This document shows positions 9,095-17,857 of a stretch of 40,966 bases of DNA, one piece after another (positions within the stretch are counted from its first letter, which is position 1; the number at the start of each line of letters is the position of its first letter). The notes under the pieces were generated by a model, which worked only from the letters and a program-made list of their open reading frames with translations, searched no databases and had not been told where the DNA came from. Source of the DNA: a bacterium (GTDB lineage Bacteria > Vulcanimicrobiota > Vulcanimicrobiia > Vulcanimicrobiales > SCRA01); the NCBI GenBank assembly GCA_004298675.1, contig SCRI01000079.1, positions 1 through 40,966 on the forward strand, read 5' to 3'. The translations under genes were made by a program, and so were the position numbers.

Positions 9095-9119
9095 ACCGTC
9101 CTCAATACTATTTATCTTG

Positions 9120-9143
9120 CTCCGCCGATCACGACAGGCGGAG
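9120..9143 (-). other. hairpin in the rpsK leader
   Basis: CTCCGCC and GGCGGAG form a 7-bp stem with a 10-nt loop, 25 nt upstream of the rpsK start codon. It occupies part of the 183-nt gap after the ORF at 9278-9664. No U-tract follows, so it may be a processing or regulatory structure rather than a terminator. The rest of the gap shows no convincing promoter. Confidence 0.3.
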
Positions 9144-9277
9144 TGTCGTCGCCTCGACCGGCGCCCAAAAGAGCCCGATCTCTCATGCGCGGATCGCGCA
9201 AGCCCCTAGCGCGGCGATCGCCGGGGCCGCTCGCCCCACGTTCCACGCGAGGGGAGCCAAAGCCTTAGTTTACAGAC

Positions 9278-9664
9278 TCACCTGGGTCCCGTCAAGCCTG
9301 GCCGGCTCGAGCCCGGGGCCTTCAGCCGCTCCGATGGCACGCCCTTCAGCCACGCCCGCGCTAGCAGCTCGCCCTCGGTCGGGCGTCTCAGCCAGTGCTG
9401 GAACTCCCTCGCGGAGTCGCCCAGCGGCGCGTAGACATAGCACTCCGGCTCGCTGCCTTGGGCCAGGTCGCGCCCGTCGCGACCGACGGCGAAGAGGGCC
9501 GAGGGCGGCGGGGCCGGCACGACCCGTAACTCGCCCTGGCCCCCTTTGCCGATGAGATGCCCCTTCATTCCATTTGCCGCCTGGAGCGAGGGGAACTCCT
9601 CTACGATCTCCCAGCGCTCACCGCCGTCTGGACCGGCGCACTTCCGTTGGAGCAGGTACGACAC
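9278..9664 (-). CDS. unidentified 128-residue protein between rpsM and rpsK
   Basis: I do not recognise this family. The frame starts at a GTG 15 nt after rpsM and has codons with G/C-rich third positions like its neighbours. The N-terminal half looks like a small folded domain (SYLLQRKCAG, WEIVEEFPSLQAANGMKGHL, GELRVVP); the C-terminal third is proline- and arginine-rich. No transmembrane segment, signal peptide or metal motif is seen apart from two isolated cysteines. There is no clear ribosome binding site, so the start is uncertain. Its position inside the normally uninterrupted alpha operon is odd. It may be a lineage-specific protein or spurious. Confidence 0.5.
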   Translation of the reverse strand: MSYLLQRKCAGPDGGERWEIVEEFPSLQAANGMKGHLIGKGGQGELRVVPAPPPSALFAVGRDGRDLAQGSEPECYVYAPLGDSAREFQHWLRRPTEGELLARAWLKGVPSERLKAPGSSRPGLTGPR

Positions 9665-9679
9665 GTCGAGAACGCGGGG

Positions 9680-10063
9680 TTACTTCTTGGCGGCGGCCTT
9701 CTTCTTGCCGCCGACGGTCTTCTTCGGGCCCTTGCGGGTGCGGGCGTTGGTCTTGGTGCGCTGCCCGCGCACGGGCAGCCCACGGCGATGGCGCAGCCCA
9801 CGGTAGCAGCCGATGTCCATCAGCCGCTTGATGCTCGAGGCAACGTCGCGCCGCAGATCGCCCTCAACCTTGAGGTTCTTCTCGATGAAGTCGCGCAGCC
9901 GGCTGCTCTCCTCCTCCGTTAGCGCCTTGACGCGCGTATCCGGGTTGACCCCGGTGGTTTGGAGGATGCGCTTGGCGGTCGGCCCACCGACGCCATAGAT
10001 GTAGGTAAGGGCGACCTCAACCCGCTTCTCGCGGGGCAGATCGACACCGGCGATACGTGCCAT
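9680..10063 (-). CDS. rpsM: 30S ribosomal protein S13
   Basis: The 127-residue S13 has the start [20 protein letters not shown], the helix-two-turn-helix region around [15 protein letters not shown], and the C-terminal [25 protein letters not shown] reduced here to its basic tail, which contacts P-site tRNA. S13 also bridges to the large subunit at the head. It follows rpmJ by 8 nt, as in other alpha operons. Confidence 0.97.
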   Translation of the reverse strand: MARIAGVDLPREKRVEVALTYIYGVGGPTAKRILQTTGVNPDTRVKALTEEESSRLRDFIEKNLKVEGDLRRDVASSIKRLMDIGCYRGLRHRRGLPVRGQRTKTNARTRKGPKKTVGGKKKAAAKK

Positions 10064-10071
10064 GCTTACAA

Positions 10072-10188
10072 TTACCCCTGGACCTGCTTGTGCTTGGGAT
10101 TAACGGTGCAGATTACCCGCACGCGACCCTCGCGCCGGATGATCTTGCACTTCTCACAAATCTTCTTGACCGATGGCCGAACTTTCAT
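10072..10188 (-). CDS. rpmJ: 50S ribosomal protein L36
   Basis: This is a 38-residue protein, [19 protein letters not shown] onward, with the zinc ligands Cys11, Cys14, Cys27 and His33 of the zinc-containing L36 type. It lies in the gap between map and rpsM in the usual order, although infA, which usually stands between map and rpmJ, is absent. The map-rpmJ gap is only 16 nt and holds a GAGGAG ribosome binding site. Confidence 0.97.
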   Translation of the reverse strand: MKVRPSVKKICEKCKIIRREGRVRVICTVNPKHKQVQG

Positions 10189-10204
10189 TGCTAGAATCGC
10201 TCCT

Positions 10205-11005
10205 CTACGCCGCCTCGCCCTTTGGACGGTAGAGGGCGGCATCCGCGTGCTCGTACACGTCGCGTAGTGTGAGTATCTTGGGACCCTCGTCCGTCATCGC
10301 GATCGTGTGCTCAAAATGCGCCGATAGTTTACCATCGGCCGTGACGACTGTCCAGCCGTCCTTCAACGTTCGAACTCTATGCGACCCGGCATTGATCATG
10401 GGCTCGATCGCGAGGACTAGCCCTGTCTTGAGGACCAGGCCCTTGCCTGGGTCGCCGTAGTTAGGAACCTGAGGCTCCTCGTGCATCTGCGTCCCGACGC
10501 CATGACCCACCAAATCCCGCACCACGCCGTAGCCATGAGCCTCGGCGTGCCGCTGCACGGCGTGGCCGATGTCGGAGAGGTGGTTACCTGCCTTCATCTG
10601 GGCGATGCCCAACATGAGGCACTCCTGCGTGACGCGCATGAGGCTGCGCGCCTCTTCCGAGATCTCACCGATGGCGATGGTCACGGCGGAATCGCTCACG
10701 TACCCGTCCAGCGTCGTGCCGATGTCGATGGAGAGCAGATCGCCCTCCTGCAGCACGCGCTTACCGGGAATGCCGTGTACGACCTCGTCATTGAGCGAGA
10801 CACAGATGGTGGCCGGATAACCATGGTAGCCGACGAACGTGGGGATGCCGCCGCGCTCCCGAATCGAGGCTTCGGCCAACGCGTCTAACTGCTGCGTGGT
10901 CATGCCCGCCTTGGCGGTACCGATCAGCATCGAGAGCGTGGCGGCCGTAATGGCACCGCTCCGGCGCATCTTCTCGATCTCGCGCGGTGACTTCAGCGTG
11001 ATCAC
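10205..11005 (-). CDS. map: type I methionine aminopeptidase
   Basis: This enzyme removes the initiator methionine from nascent chains. The 266-residue protein has all five metal ligands: Asp94 (SIDIG), Asp105 (VSDSA), His168 (GHGVG), Glu201 (IEPM) and Glu232 (FEHT), with the same spacing as the E. coli enzyme, plus the substrate histidine His77. There is no N-terminal SH3-binding or zinc-finger extension. The start is the GTG overlapping the adk stop (GTGA). Confidence 0.97.
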   Translation of the reverse strand: MITLKSPREIEKMRRSGAITAATLSMLIGTAKAGMTTQQLDALAEASIRERGGIPTFVGYHGYPATICVSLNDEVVHGIPGKRVLQEGDLLSIDIGTTLDGYVSDSAVTIAIGEISEEARSLMRVTQECLMLGIAQMKAGNHLSDIGHAVQRHAEAHGYGVVRDLVGHGVGTQMHEEPQVPNYGDPGKGLVLKTGLVLAIEPMINAGSHRVRTLKDGWTVVTADGKLSAHFEHTIAMTDEGPKILTLRDVYEHADAALYRPKGEAA

Positions 11006-11661
11006 GTTCCCGCCCCCTGGCGCTCCGAGAGCGCCGTGAGAATCTCCGCAGTCACGTCAGTGACCGGGCGCTCCGCGTGGATGGCGATCAGGTTCCCCTG
11101 CTTGCGGTAGTACTCGATCAGCGGAGCGGTCTGCTCGTCGTAGACCGCCATCCGCCGCTTTACGGTTTCAAGCGTATCGTCCGAACGTTGAACCAGCGCC
11201 GTTCCGCACAGATCGCAGTGGCCGGGGTTGCGCGGCGGATTGAACGTCAGATGGTAGGACGATTGGTCCTTGGGGCAAGTCCAGCGCCCGGTTAGGCGCT
11301 CGATCAACTGGGCCCGTGGGACCTCGAAGAGCAGCACCGCCGTCAGCGGCGCACTCAAGCGCGCCAGCAGTTCGTCGAAGGCTTGCGCCTGCGCGATCGT
11401 GCGTGGAAATCCGTCGACGATGAAACCCGTGCTCCCCGCCAGTTCCCGCTCGACCATGCCGATGATCACGGCGTCCGGCACCAGATCGCCGGCGTCCATG
11501 TAGCGCTTGGCCTCGAGCCCCAGCGGCGTCCCCTCGCGCACGTTGCGGCGCAGGACGTCACCAGTAGCCAACTGCTCCACGCCGTACTGCGTGGCCAGCA
11601 GCTGTGCCTGGGTGCCCTTGCCCGCCCCCGGCGGGCCGAGAAAAACCAACCGAACGCTCAT
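11002..11661 (-). CDS. adk: adenylate kinase, long form with modified zinc site
   Basis: Adenylate kinase interconverts ATP plus AMP with 2 ADP. The 219 residues include the P-loop GPPGAGKGTQ (9-18), the AMP-binding region (LATGDVLR), the DGFPRT motif and the long LID. The LID zinc site usually reads C-x2-C-x16-C-x2-C/D; here it is Cys129, Asp132, Cys149, Cys152, so the aspartate sits in the second position rather than the fourth. The gene overlaps secY and map by 4 nt on either side, the common secY-adk-map order. Confidence 0.96.
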   Translation of the reverse strand: MSVRLVFLGPPGAGKGTQAQLLATQYGVEQLATGDVLRRNVREGTPLGLEAKRYMDAGDLVPDAVIIGMVERELAGSTGFIVDGFPRTIAQAQAFDELLARLSAPLTAVLLFEVPRAQLIERLTGRWTCPKDQSSYHLTFNPPRNPGHCDLCGTALVQRSDDTLETVKRRMAVYDEQTAPLIEYYRKQGNLIAIHAERPVTDVTAEILTALSERQGAGT

Positions 11662-12947
11662 CGTTTGATGAACCCGCGGTAATCACGCATCGCGAGGCGC
11701 GCCTCGATTTGCGTCATCGTGTCGAGCGCCACGCCCACGACGATCAGCAGCGACGTCGCGCCGAGATAGAACGTCGTCACGCCCGTGCCCTGCTGGACAA
11801 CCGAAGGCAGCACCGCCAAGAGGCCGAGGTAGACGGCGGAGACCGTCGTCAATCGCAGCATGATGCGGTCGAGGAAGTCCTTGGTGGGCTGGCCGGGCCG
11901 GATGCCCGGAATGAAGCTTCCGCTCTTCTTGAGGTTATCCGCGATGTCTTTGGTCTGTACCACGACGTTGGCGTAGAAATACGTGAAGACCACGACCAGG
12001 ACGAAGTAGGCAACATTGTAGAGCACCGAATTCGGGCCAAACCACGTTTGCAGGAACAGTCCGATATTGGCGCCGGGCCCGGTCGTACCGCGCTGGAACC
12101 ACGAGAGCGCCTGCTGCGGCAGCAGCAGGATTGAAATCGCAAAGATGATCGAGATGACGCCGGCGTTGTTCAGTCGCAGCGGAATGTAGCTGGAGCGCCC
12201 CGCGAACATCTTGCGGCCGACGACGCGCTTGGCCTGCTGCACCGGCACCCGCCGCTGCCCCTGATACATGAAGATGATCGAGACGATCGTGATCAAGGCG
12301 ATCAGCAGGTAGATCACCAGCCCGAGTACGTTGAGCCCGCCGCCCGTTCCAAGCTTCACGGTATCGCTGAAGTACTTGGGGTAGCGCAGGATGATGCCTT
12401 CGAAGATGATGAGCGAAACGCCGTTGCCGATGCCCTTGTCGCTCATCTGCTCGCCTAGCCACATCAGGAACATCGTGCCCGACGTCATGGCAGCGATCAC
12501 GAACAGCGAGAACGCCCAGCCGCGGTCATAGAAGACACCCATGTTGCGCATGGCGATCGTCATCGTCGTGGCCTGCACCAACGCCAACCCGATCGTGAGC
12601 CAGCGGGTGTAGTAGTTGATCTGCTTGCGCCCTTCTTCGCCGCCGTGTTTCGCCAGCTCTTCGAGCTGCGGCAACACGATCGTCATCAACTGCATGATGA
12701 TGGATGCGTTGATGTAGGGCGTGATGCCCATAGCGATGACGGAGAGCTCTTGCAGGGCGCCACCGGACAGGAAGCCTAGAAAGTTGTAGAACGTTCCGCC
12801 CTGAATGGCACGCTGCCACGCCGCCAGATTCACATTGGGAATCTGAACGTGGATCATGAAGATGAAGATCGCAAACGACAGGAACACGAAGCCCAGCCGT
12901 TTACGGATCTCCGGGACGATGAAAGCGGCGCGCAGGTTATTGAACAT
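11658..12947 (-). CDS. secY: preprotein translocase subunit SecY
   Basis: SecY forms the protein-conducting channel of the Sec translocon. The 429-residue protein has ten predicted transmembrane segments, the plug region after TM1 (GTFYNFLGFLSGGALQELSV), the PYINASIIMQL segment and the conserved cytosolic loop RRVPVQQAKRVVGRK. It lies 11 nt after rplO and overlaps adk by 4 nt, as in most spc clusters. Confidence 0.97.
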   Translation of the reverse strand: MFNNLRAAFIVPEIRKRLGFVFLSFAIFIFMIHVQIPNVNLAAWQRAIQGGTFYNFLGFLSGGALQELSVIAMGITPYINASIIMQLMTIVLPQLEELAKHGGEEGRKQINYYTRWLTIGLALVQATTMTIAMRNMGVFYDRGWAFSLFVIAAMTSGTMFLMWLGEQMSDKGIGNGVSLIIFEGIILRYPKYFSDTVKLGTGGGLNVLGLVIYLLIALITIVSIIFMYQGQRRVPVQQAKRVVGRKMFAGRSSYIPLRLNNAGVISIIFAISILLLPQQALSWFQRGTTGPGANIGLFLQTWFGPNSVLYNVAYFVLVVVFTYFYANVVVQTKDIADNLKKSGSFIPGIRPGQPTKDFLDRIMLRLTTVSAVYLGLLAVLPSVVQQGTGVTTFYLGATSLLIVVGVALDTMTQIEARLAMRDYRGFIKR

Positions 12948-12958
12948 GCAGCGTCTGC

Positions 12959-13477
12959 TTACTCTTCCACGAACGTGGCGCCGGCCGCCGTGAGCGCTTC
13001 GCGCGCAGGGTTCGAAAAGACCACGTCGCGCAGCTTGAGGCCGGCCGGAAGCTGGACGCCCTTGCGATTACCAGCCAGGATCTTCACGCCGTCGCGCAGT
13101 TTCTTCACTTTGCCGGCGGCCTTCAGGCTCTCCGGCGTGACCTCAACCGCGGCATCCCAATCGGAGAGCGCCTCGATGTTGAGCGCCGTGTACTCGGTCC
13201 GGAAGATCTTGGTCGGACGGGACTTCTGCGAGTAGCCCTTGCGGTGCGGCAGCCGTCGCGACCAGGGCGTCTGACCGCCCTCGAACCACGGACCCTTGCC
13301 GCCGCCCGAGCGCACGGTCTGTCCCTTACCGCCCTCGCCGCCGGTCTTCACCATACCCGAACCGTGACCGCGGCCCACGCGCACGCGCTTGGGACGCGAG
13401 CCCTCGGCCGGGCGCAAGTCGGCCATACCGAGCATGCCCTGCACCGCGTGGTCGCGCCTCTTCTTCTGCTGTGACAT
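12959..13477 (-). CDS. rplO: 50S ribosomal protein L15
   Basis: The 172-residue L15 contains DLRPAEGSRPKRVRVGRGHGSG, the glycine-rich N-terminal extension that threads into 23S rRNA, and a normal C-terminal globular domain. From the ATG overlapping the rpsE stop (TAATG) it carries about 17 residues before the usual L15 start; that ATG has GAGGAG upstream, whereas the alternative internal ATG near 13426 has none. The rpmD gene, normally directly before rplO, is missing. Confidence 0.96.
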   Translation of the reverse strand: MSQQKKRRDHAVQGMLGMADLRPAEGSRPKRVRVGRGHGSGMVKTGGEGGKGQTVRSGGGKGPWFEGGQTPWSRRLPHRKGYSQKSRPTKIFRTEYTALNIEALSDWDAAVEVTPESLKAAGKVKKLRDGVKILAGNRKGVQLPAGLKLRDVVFSNPAREALTAAGATFVEE

Positions 13478-13980
13478 TACGCGAACAACTCCTCGACGGT
13501 CTTGCCGCGCAGCGTCGCGACCTGCTCGGCCGTGCGCAGCTGCTTGAGCGCCTCGTAGGTGGCTGACACCACGTTCAACGGATTGGAGCTGCCAAGTGAC
13601 TTGGTCAGGATGTCGTGGATCCCGGCCAACTCCAACACCGCGCGCATCGGGCCTCCCGCGATCACGCCGGTTCCCGGGGAGGCGGGCTTGAGCAACACGA
13701 GGCCGCGAGCCTTCTCCACTTTGATCTCGTGCGGGATCGTCTTCTCGACCATCGGCACCGTGATCATCACCTTCTTGGCCTGCTCGACACCCTTGCGAAT
13801 CGCCTCCGGAACCTCGCCGGCTTTGCCCAGGCCGAAGCCCACGCGACCCTTGCGATCGCCGACCACGACTAGCGCGCTAAAACTGAAGCGCTTACCGCCC
13901 TTGACGACCTTCGCAACGCGGTTGACCCGCACCACGTTCTCCTCGAAGCCCGAGTTATCCCGATCTCTAGGACCAGCCAT
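13477..13980 (-). CDS. rpsE: 30S ribosomal protein S5
   Basis: The 167-residue S5 has the double-stranded-RNA-binding-like N-terminal domain ([38 protein letters not shown]) and the C-terminal [19 protein letters not shown] region. S5 contributes to translational accuracy and the mRNA entry channel. It lies 6 nt after rplR and overlaps rplO by one base, where rpmD would normally be. Confidence 0.97.
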   Translation of the reverse strand: MAGPRDRDNSGFEENVVRVNRVAKVVKGGKRFSFSALVVVGDRKGRVGFGLGKAGEVPEAIRKGVEQAKKVMITVPMVEKTIPHEIKVEKARGLVLLKPASPGTGVIAGGPMRAVLELAGIHDILTKSLGSSNPLNVVSATYEALKQLRTAEQVATLRGKTVEELFA

Positions 13981-13986
13981 GCTACA

Positions 13987-14355
13987 CTAAAACTCCAGTC
14001 CGGCGCCGCGCGCCGCGTCGGCCAACGCCTTCACGCGTCCGTGATACTTGTAACCGCCCGCATCGAAGACGACGGCCGAGACGCCGGCGGCCTTCGCGCG
14101 CTCGCCGATCGCGGTGCCGATCTTCTCGGCAGCGGAGACGTTGGTCAGCGACTCCAAACCCTCCACCAGCATCTTCTCCCGAGTGGAGGCAGCGGCCAAC
14201 GTGCGCCCCACGGCGTCGTCGATCACCTGCGCGTAGATGTGGTGAAGGCTGCGGAAGACCGCCAGGCGCGGCCGCGCCGTCGTGCCTGCCACCTTCTTGC
14301 GCAGCCGGCGGTGGCGCTTGAGGCGCCGGTCGTTCTTGGACTCTCTCAGTATCAT
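13987..14355 (-). CDS. rplR: 50S ribosomal protein L18
   Basis: The 122-residue L18, which binds 5S rRNA with L5, has [35 protein letters not shown] and the C-terminal [26 protein letters not shown] pattern. It is preceded by a 67-nt gap after rplF that contains a GGGG/CCCC hairpin and a GAGAGAG ribosome binding site. Confidence 0.97.
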   Translation of the reverse strand: MILRESKNDRRLKRHRRLRKKVAGTTARPRLAVFRSLHHIYAQVIDDAVGRTLAAASTREKMLVEGLESLTNVSAAEKIGTAIGERAKAAGVSAVVFDAGGYKYHGRVKALADAARGAGLEF

Positions 14356-14422
14356 TGTCGTCTACTCTCTCGAGGCTTTGCCGTATGGCGCACGAGCGCC
14401 GCGGCCGGGGAACCAGGCCCCG

Positions 14423-14971
14423 CTACTTCTTACCGGTCTTACCGGCCTTGCCCAACTTCTTGCGAACGAACTCGCCCTCGTAGCGCACGCCCTTGCCCTT
14501 GTACGGCTCGGGAGGGCGCAGCGCGCGCAACTCGGCGGCAACCTGTCCCACGAGCTGCTTGTCGATGCCGTCGACGTGGATCTTCGTCTGGCCCTCGGTC
14601 GCGAACGTAATGCCTTTGGGGGCCTTGTAGACGACCGGATGCGAGAAGCCCAGCGTGAGATTGAGGTCCTCGCCCGCCTTAGCGGCGCGATAGCCGACAC
14701 CCTGAATCTCAAGCGACTTGCGGAAGCCCTTGGTGACACCCTCGATCATGTTCGCCACGATCGTGCGCGTCAGACCGTGCACGGCGCGCGCCTCGCGCTC
14801 CTCGCTGGTACGCGATACCAGCACCTGGTCGCCCGACAGCGCGACCTGCACCAGCGGCAGGATGCGCTGGCTGAGCTCGCCCTTGGGGCCCTTGACCTTG
14901 ACCTCCGAGTCGCCGACCTGGACGCTTACGCCACCCGGCACGGGAATCGGCAGCTTACCGATGCGAGACAT
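14423..14971 (-). CDS. rplF: 50S ribosomal protein L6
   Basis: The 182-residue L6 shows the two repeated alpha-beta domains, beginning MSRIGKLPIPVPGGV, with the C-terminal signature PEPYKGKGVRYEGEFVRKK that binds near the sarcin-ricin loop. The length is typical. It lies 14 nt after rpsH. Confidence 0.97.
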   Translation of the reverse strand: MSRIGKLPIPVPGGVSVQVGDSEVKVKGPKGELSQRILPLVQVALSGDQVLVSRTSEEREARAVHGLTRTIVANMIEGVTKGFRKSLEIQGVGYRAAKAGEDLNLTLGFSHPVVYKAPKGITFATEGQTKIHVDGIDKQLVGQVAAELRALRPPEPYKGKGVRYEGEFVRKKLGKAGKTGKK

Positions 14972-14985
14972 GTTGTGTGCTTCCT

Positions 14986-15390
14986 CTACCAGACATATGC
15001 CAGGACTTCGCCGCCGCAGCCCTCGCGCTTGGCGCGTTTACCCGACATGATGCCCTTGCTGGTCGACATGATGACGAGACCCAAACCGCCCATAACGCGC
15101 GGGATCTCCGTCTTGTTGGTATAGATGCGCAGGCCGGGGCGGCTGATGCGCCGTAGGCCCGTGATCACCTTCTCACGATTGGGGCCGTACTTGAGATGTA
15201 CGCGCAACGTATCTTGCGGCGTCTTCGCGACGACCTCGACCTCGCGCACGTAGCCTTCGTCCTTCAGAATCTGTGCTACTGCTTGCTTGGTCCGCGAGGC
15301 AGGAATGTCCACCATCGTGTGGCCGGCCTGATTCGCGTTGCGGATGCGCGTCAGCAGATCGGCGATCGGATCCGTAATCGTTCCAGCCAT
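14986..15390 (-). CDS. rpsH: 30S ribosomal protein S8
   Basis: The 134-residue S8 begins with [13 protein letters not shown] and ends with the rRNA-binding signature around [27 protein letters not shown]8 is a primary binder of the 16S central domain and, in enterics, also represses the spc operon; no S8-type target was identified here. It lies 3 nt after rpsZ. Confidence 0.97.
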   Translation of the reverse strand: MAGTITDPIADLLTRIRNANQAGHTMVDIPASRTKQAVAQILKDEGYVREVEVVAKTPQDTLRVHLKYGPNREKVITGLRRISRPGLRIYTNKTEIPRVMGGLGLVIMSTSKGIMSGKRAKREGCGGEVLAYVW

Positions 15391-15393
15391 CGT

Positions 15394-15579
15394 CTACCAG
15401 CTCGCCTTCGTCACGCCGGGGATATGACCCAGGTGCGCGTTCTCACGGAAGCAGATGCGGCACATCGCGTACTTACGCAGATAACCGCGCGGGCGTCCGC
15501 AGACTTTGCAGCGATTGTGCTGGCGGACGGTGAACTTCGGCGTCCGGTTCGCCTTCTCGATGCTCGACGTCTTAGCCAC
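15394..15579 (-). CDS. rpsZ: 30S ribosomal protein S14, zinc type
   Basis: The 61-residue short S14 has a zinc knuckle at Cys24, Cys27, Cys40 and Cys43 (C-x2-C and C-x2-C) and the [18 protein letters not shown] core. This is the compact zinc-requiring form found in Gram-positives, Thermus and many deep lineages, not the roughly 100-residue zinc-free paralogue. The GTG start overlaps the rplE stop by one base. Confidence 0.97.
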   Translation of the reverse strand: MAKTSSIEKANRTPKFTVRQHNRCKVCGRPRGYLRKYAMCRICFRENAHLGHIPGVTKASW

Positions 15580-16130
15580 TACGCTTTCTCCTTTTGCAGC
15601 GGGAGCCCCATCTCAGAGAGGAACTCGGCCGCTTCCTCATCGTTCTTGGCCGTGGTCACGATGACGATGTCCATGCCGCGGGCCTTGTCGACCTTATCGT
15701 AGTTGATCTCCGGGAAGACCAACTGCTCCCGCAGACCCATGTTGTAGTTGCCGCGGCCGTCGAACGACTTGCGCGAGAGACCGCGGAAGTCGCGCAGACG
15801 CGGCAGCACGATGTTAAAAAGCTTGTCCAAAAAGGCGTACATGCGCTCGCCGCGCAGCGTCACCTTGCAGCCGATCGACATTCCTTCGCGCAGCTTGAAG
15901 GCTGCGATCGACTTCTTGGCCTTCGTAACCACCGGCTTCTGACCGCTGATCGTGGTCAGCTCGCCGACGGCGGCCTCGAGCGACTTGGGATTGCCGACGG
16001 CGTCGCCCACGCTCATGTTGAGCACGACCTTCTCCAGCCGCGGCACCTGCATGACGTTGGTGTAGCCGAAGCGGTCGATGAGGTGCTTGCGAACCTCGGT
16101 CTGGTACCGTTCTTTCAAACGCGATGGCAT
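15579..16130 (-). CDS. rplE: 50S ribosomal protein L5
   Basis: The 183-residue L5 binds 5S rRNA and contacts P-site tRNA. It has the family segments [37 protein letters not shown] and the [19 protein letters not shown] loop. Its order after rplX and before rpsZ is standard. Confidence 0.97.
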   Translation of the reverse strand: MPSRLKERYQTEVRKHLIDRFGYTNVMQVPRLEKVVLNMSVGDAVGNPKSLEAAVGELTTISGQKPVVTKAKKSIAAFKLREGMSIGCKVTLRGERMYAFLDKLFNIVLPRLRDFRGLSRKSFDGRGNYNMGLREQLVFPEINYDKVDKARGMDIVIVTTAKNDEEAAEFLSEMGLPLQKEKA

Positions 16131-16144
16131 GACAGCTTCTCCGA

Positions 16145-16531
16145 TTAGCCCTTCCCAGGCCGCTCAGCGACCTCACCGCAACGGCGGCACACTCGCTCGC
16201 GCACACCCGCGTGCACCTCTGACTTGGTGCGCGAGGGCGCCTGACATTTCGGGCAGACATACATCAGCTTGCTGAGCCGCAACGGCGACTCTTTTTCGAT
16301 GATTCCGCCGGCCTCGGTGCTCGACATAGCTCCACCTGCCGGACGCGGCTTGGTGTGGCGCTTGACGATGTTCAACCCCTCGACGGTGGCGGTACCATTC
16401 TTCGGAGAGACCGACTTAACCGTACCGCGCTTGCCTCTGTCCTTACCGGAGAGCACCTGCACCGTATCGCCGCGCTTGACGTGCGGTTTGGCTACCGCAA
16501 CGGACGCGTCCGGACGCTTCGCCCTGGCCAT
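16145..16531 (-). CDS. rplX: 50S ribosomal protein L24 with zinc ribbon
   Basis: The 128-residue L24 has the KOW motif ([21 protein letters not shown]), the assembly-initiator loop [11 protein letters not shown], and a C-terminal zinc ribbon with Cys93, Cys96, Cys115 and Cys118. It is about 20 residues longer than typical L24, with extra sequence at both the N-terminus (before KPHVKRGD) and the C-terminus. It starts 2 nt after rplN. Confidence 0.96.
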   Translation of the reverse strand: MARAKRPDASVAVAKPHVKRGDTVQVLSGKDRGKRGTVKSVSPKNGTATVEGLNIVKRHTKPRPAGGAMSSTEAGGIIEKESPLRLSKLMYVCPKCQAPSRTKSEVHAGVRERVCRRCGEVAERPGKG

Positions 16532-16533
16532 GG

Positions 16534-16911
16534 TTACAGCACCTCCGGTGCCAGTGAGATGATCTTCATGAAACCGCGCTCGCGCAGCTCGCGCGCCACC
16601 GGGCCGAAGATACGAGTCCCGCGCGGGTCGAGATTATCTTTATCGCCCTTGATGAGCACGGCGGCGTTCTCGTCGAACTTGATCGTCGAGCCGTCGGGAC
16701 GGCGCACCGGCGCGGTGGTGCGTACCACCACGGCCTTCACGACTTGCCCCTTCTTCACGGCGGCACCCGGGATGGCGCTCTTGACGGTGCCCACGATGAT
16801 GTCGCCGATGTGCGCGTAGGGGTGGCGGCTGCCGCCCGAGATGTGAACGCACAGGATCTCACGGGCGCCGGAGTTGTCGGCGACTTTGAGCCGAGTTTCC
16901 GTTTGTATCAT
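16534..16911 (-). CDS. rplN: 50S ribosomal protein L14
   Basis: The 125-residue L14 begins [18 protein letters not shown] and has the signature region around [19 protein letters not shown] and [24 protein letters not shown] reduced to family consensus. L14 forms intersubunit bridge B8. It lies 1 nt after rpsQ. Confidence 0.97.
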   Translation of the reverse strand: MIQTETRLKVADNSGAREILCVHISGGSRHPYAHIGDIIVGTVKSAIPGAAVKKGQVVKAVVVRTTAPVRRPDGSTIKFDENAAVLIKGDKDNLDPRGTRIFGPVARELRERGFMKIISLAPEVL

Positions 16912-16912
16912 G

Positions 16913-17194
16913 CTACTTCACGTGCTCCACGATCTCGACCAGGCGCCAGCGCTTCTCTTTCGAGTACGGACGGCACTCCATGATCTTCACGAGATCACCG
17001 ATGCTGCACTCGTTCTTCTCGTCGTGCGCCTTGAAGCGCTCGGACTTGCGAACGATCTTCTTGTAGATGGGGTGGGGGACGCGCGTCTCGGTTACGACCA
17101 CGATCGTCTTGTCCATCTTATTGGACGCGACGCGGCCGACTTTGACCTTACGCCGGCCGCGCTCCGCGAGCGCCTGTCCGTTAAGCTGCACCAT
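16913..17194 (-). CDS. rpsQ: 30S ribosomal protein S17
   Basis: The 93-residue S17 has an OB fold with [36 protein letters not shown] and the [20 protein letters not shown] segment. I choose the ATG at 17194 (GGAGG 7 nt upstream) over an open frame to 17224; the chosen start overlaps the rpmC end by 14 nt. Confidence 0.96.
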   Translation of the reverse strand: MVQLNGQALAERGRRKVKVGRVASNKMDKTIVVVTETRVPHPIYKKIVRKSERFKAHDEKNECSIGDLVKIMECRPYSKEKRWRLVEIVEHVK

Positions 17195-17402
17195 GCTTGT
17201 CCTCCGCCATCTGCTTCTCGGCAATCACCGTCAGGATGCGCGCGTAATCACGACGGACCGCGCGCACCGTGCTGAAGTTCGAGAGATGCCCGGTGCGCAG
17301 CTGAAAGCGCAGGTTGAACAGCTCTTCCTTGACCTCGCGGGCCTTCTTCTGTAACTCGTCAACCGTCAGCTCGCGTAGAGCCACTACGTCTTTACGCTTC
17401 AA
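17181..17402 (-). CDS. rpmC: 50S ribosomal protein L29
   Basis: The 73-residue L29 is a two-helix protein at the exit tunnel that contacts SRP and trigger factor. It contains [32 protein letters not shown] and the [15 protein letters not shown] motif. The start is a TTG overlapping the rplP end by 11 nt; no in-frame ATG or GTG gives a family-like N-terminus. Confidence 0.95.
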   Translation of the reverse strand: MKRKDVVALRELTVDELQKKAREVKEELFNLRFQLRTGHLSNFSTVRAVRRDYARILTVIAEKQMAEDKHGAA

Positions 17403-17826
17403 CTGCCGTCGCCCCCATCTCTTCGCGCTGGACGAACTTGGTACGAATCGGAAGCTTGAACGCAGCTAGGCGCAGCGCTTCCTTGGCGACCTCGATCGGC
17501 ACCCCCGAGAGTTCGAAGAGCACACGGCCGGGGCGCACCACGGCTACCCAGAACTCCGGCGAGCCTTTACCGGAACCTTGACGCGTCTCGGCGGGCTTCT
17601 TGGTGACCGGCTTGTCCGGGAACACTTTGATCCAGACTTTACCGCCGCGCTTGATATAGCGCGTCATCGCGACACGGGCGGCCTCGATCTGACGGGCGGT
17701 CAGCCACACGGGCTCCAGCGCCTGTAGTCCATACTCGCCGAAGGTGAGCGAATTGCCCACCAGCGCCCGGCCCCGTAGGCGGCCGCGCTGCTGTTTGCGC
17801 CACTTGACTCGTTTCGGTGTCAGCAT
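17392..17826 (-). CDS. rplP: 50S ribosomal protein L16
   Basis: The 144-residue L16 begins [16 protein letters not shown], has the [20 protein letters not shown] core and the [16 protein letters not shown] loop near the A-site tRNA elbow. The [17 protein letters not shown] signature is present. It lies 31 nt after rpsC. Confidence 0.97.
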   Translation of the reverse strand: MLTPKRVKWRKQQRGRLRGRALVGNSLTFGEYGLQALEPVWLTARQIEAARVAMTRYIKRGGKVWIKVFPDKPVTKKPAETRQGSGKGSPEFWVAVVRPGRVLFELSGVPIEVAKEALRLAAFKLPIRTKFVQREEMGATAVEA

Positions 17827-17857
17827 TTCGTTCCACTCACTTCAGAAGTCGGACTCG

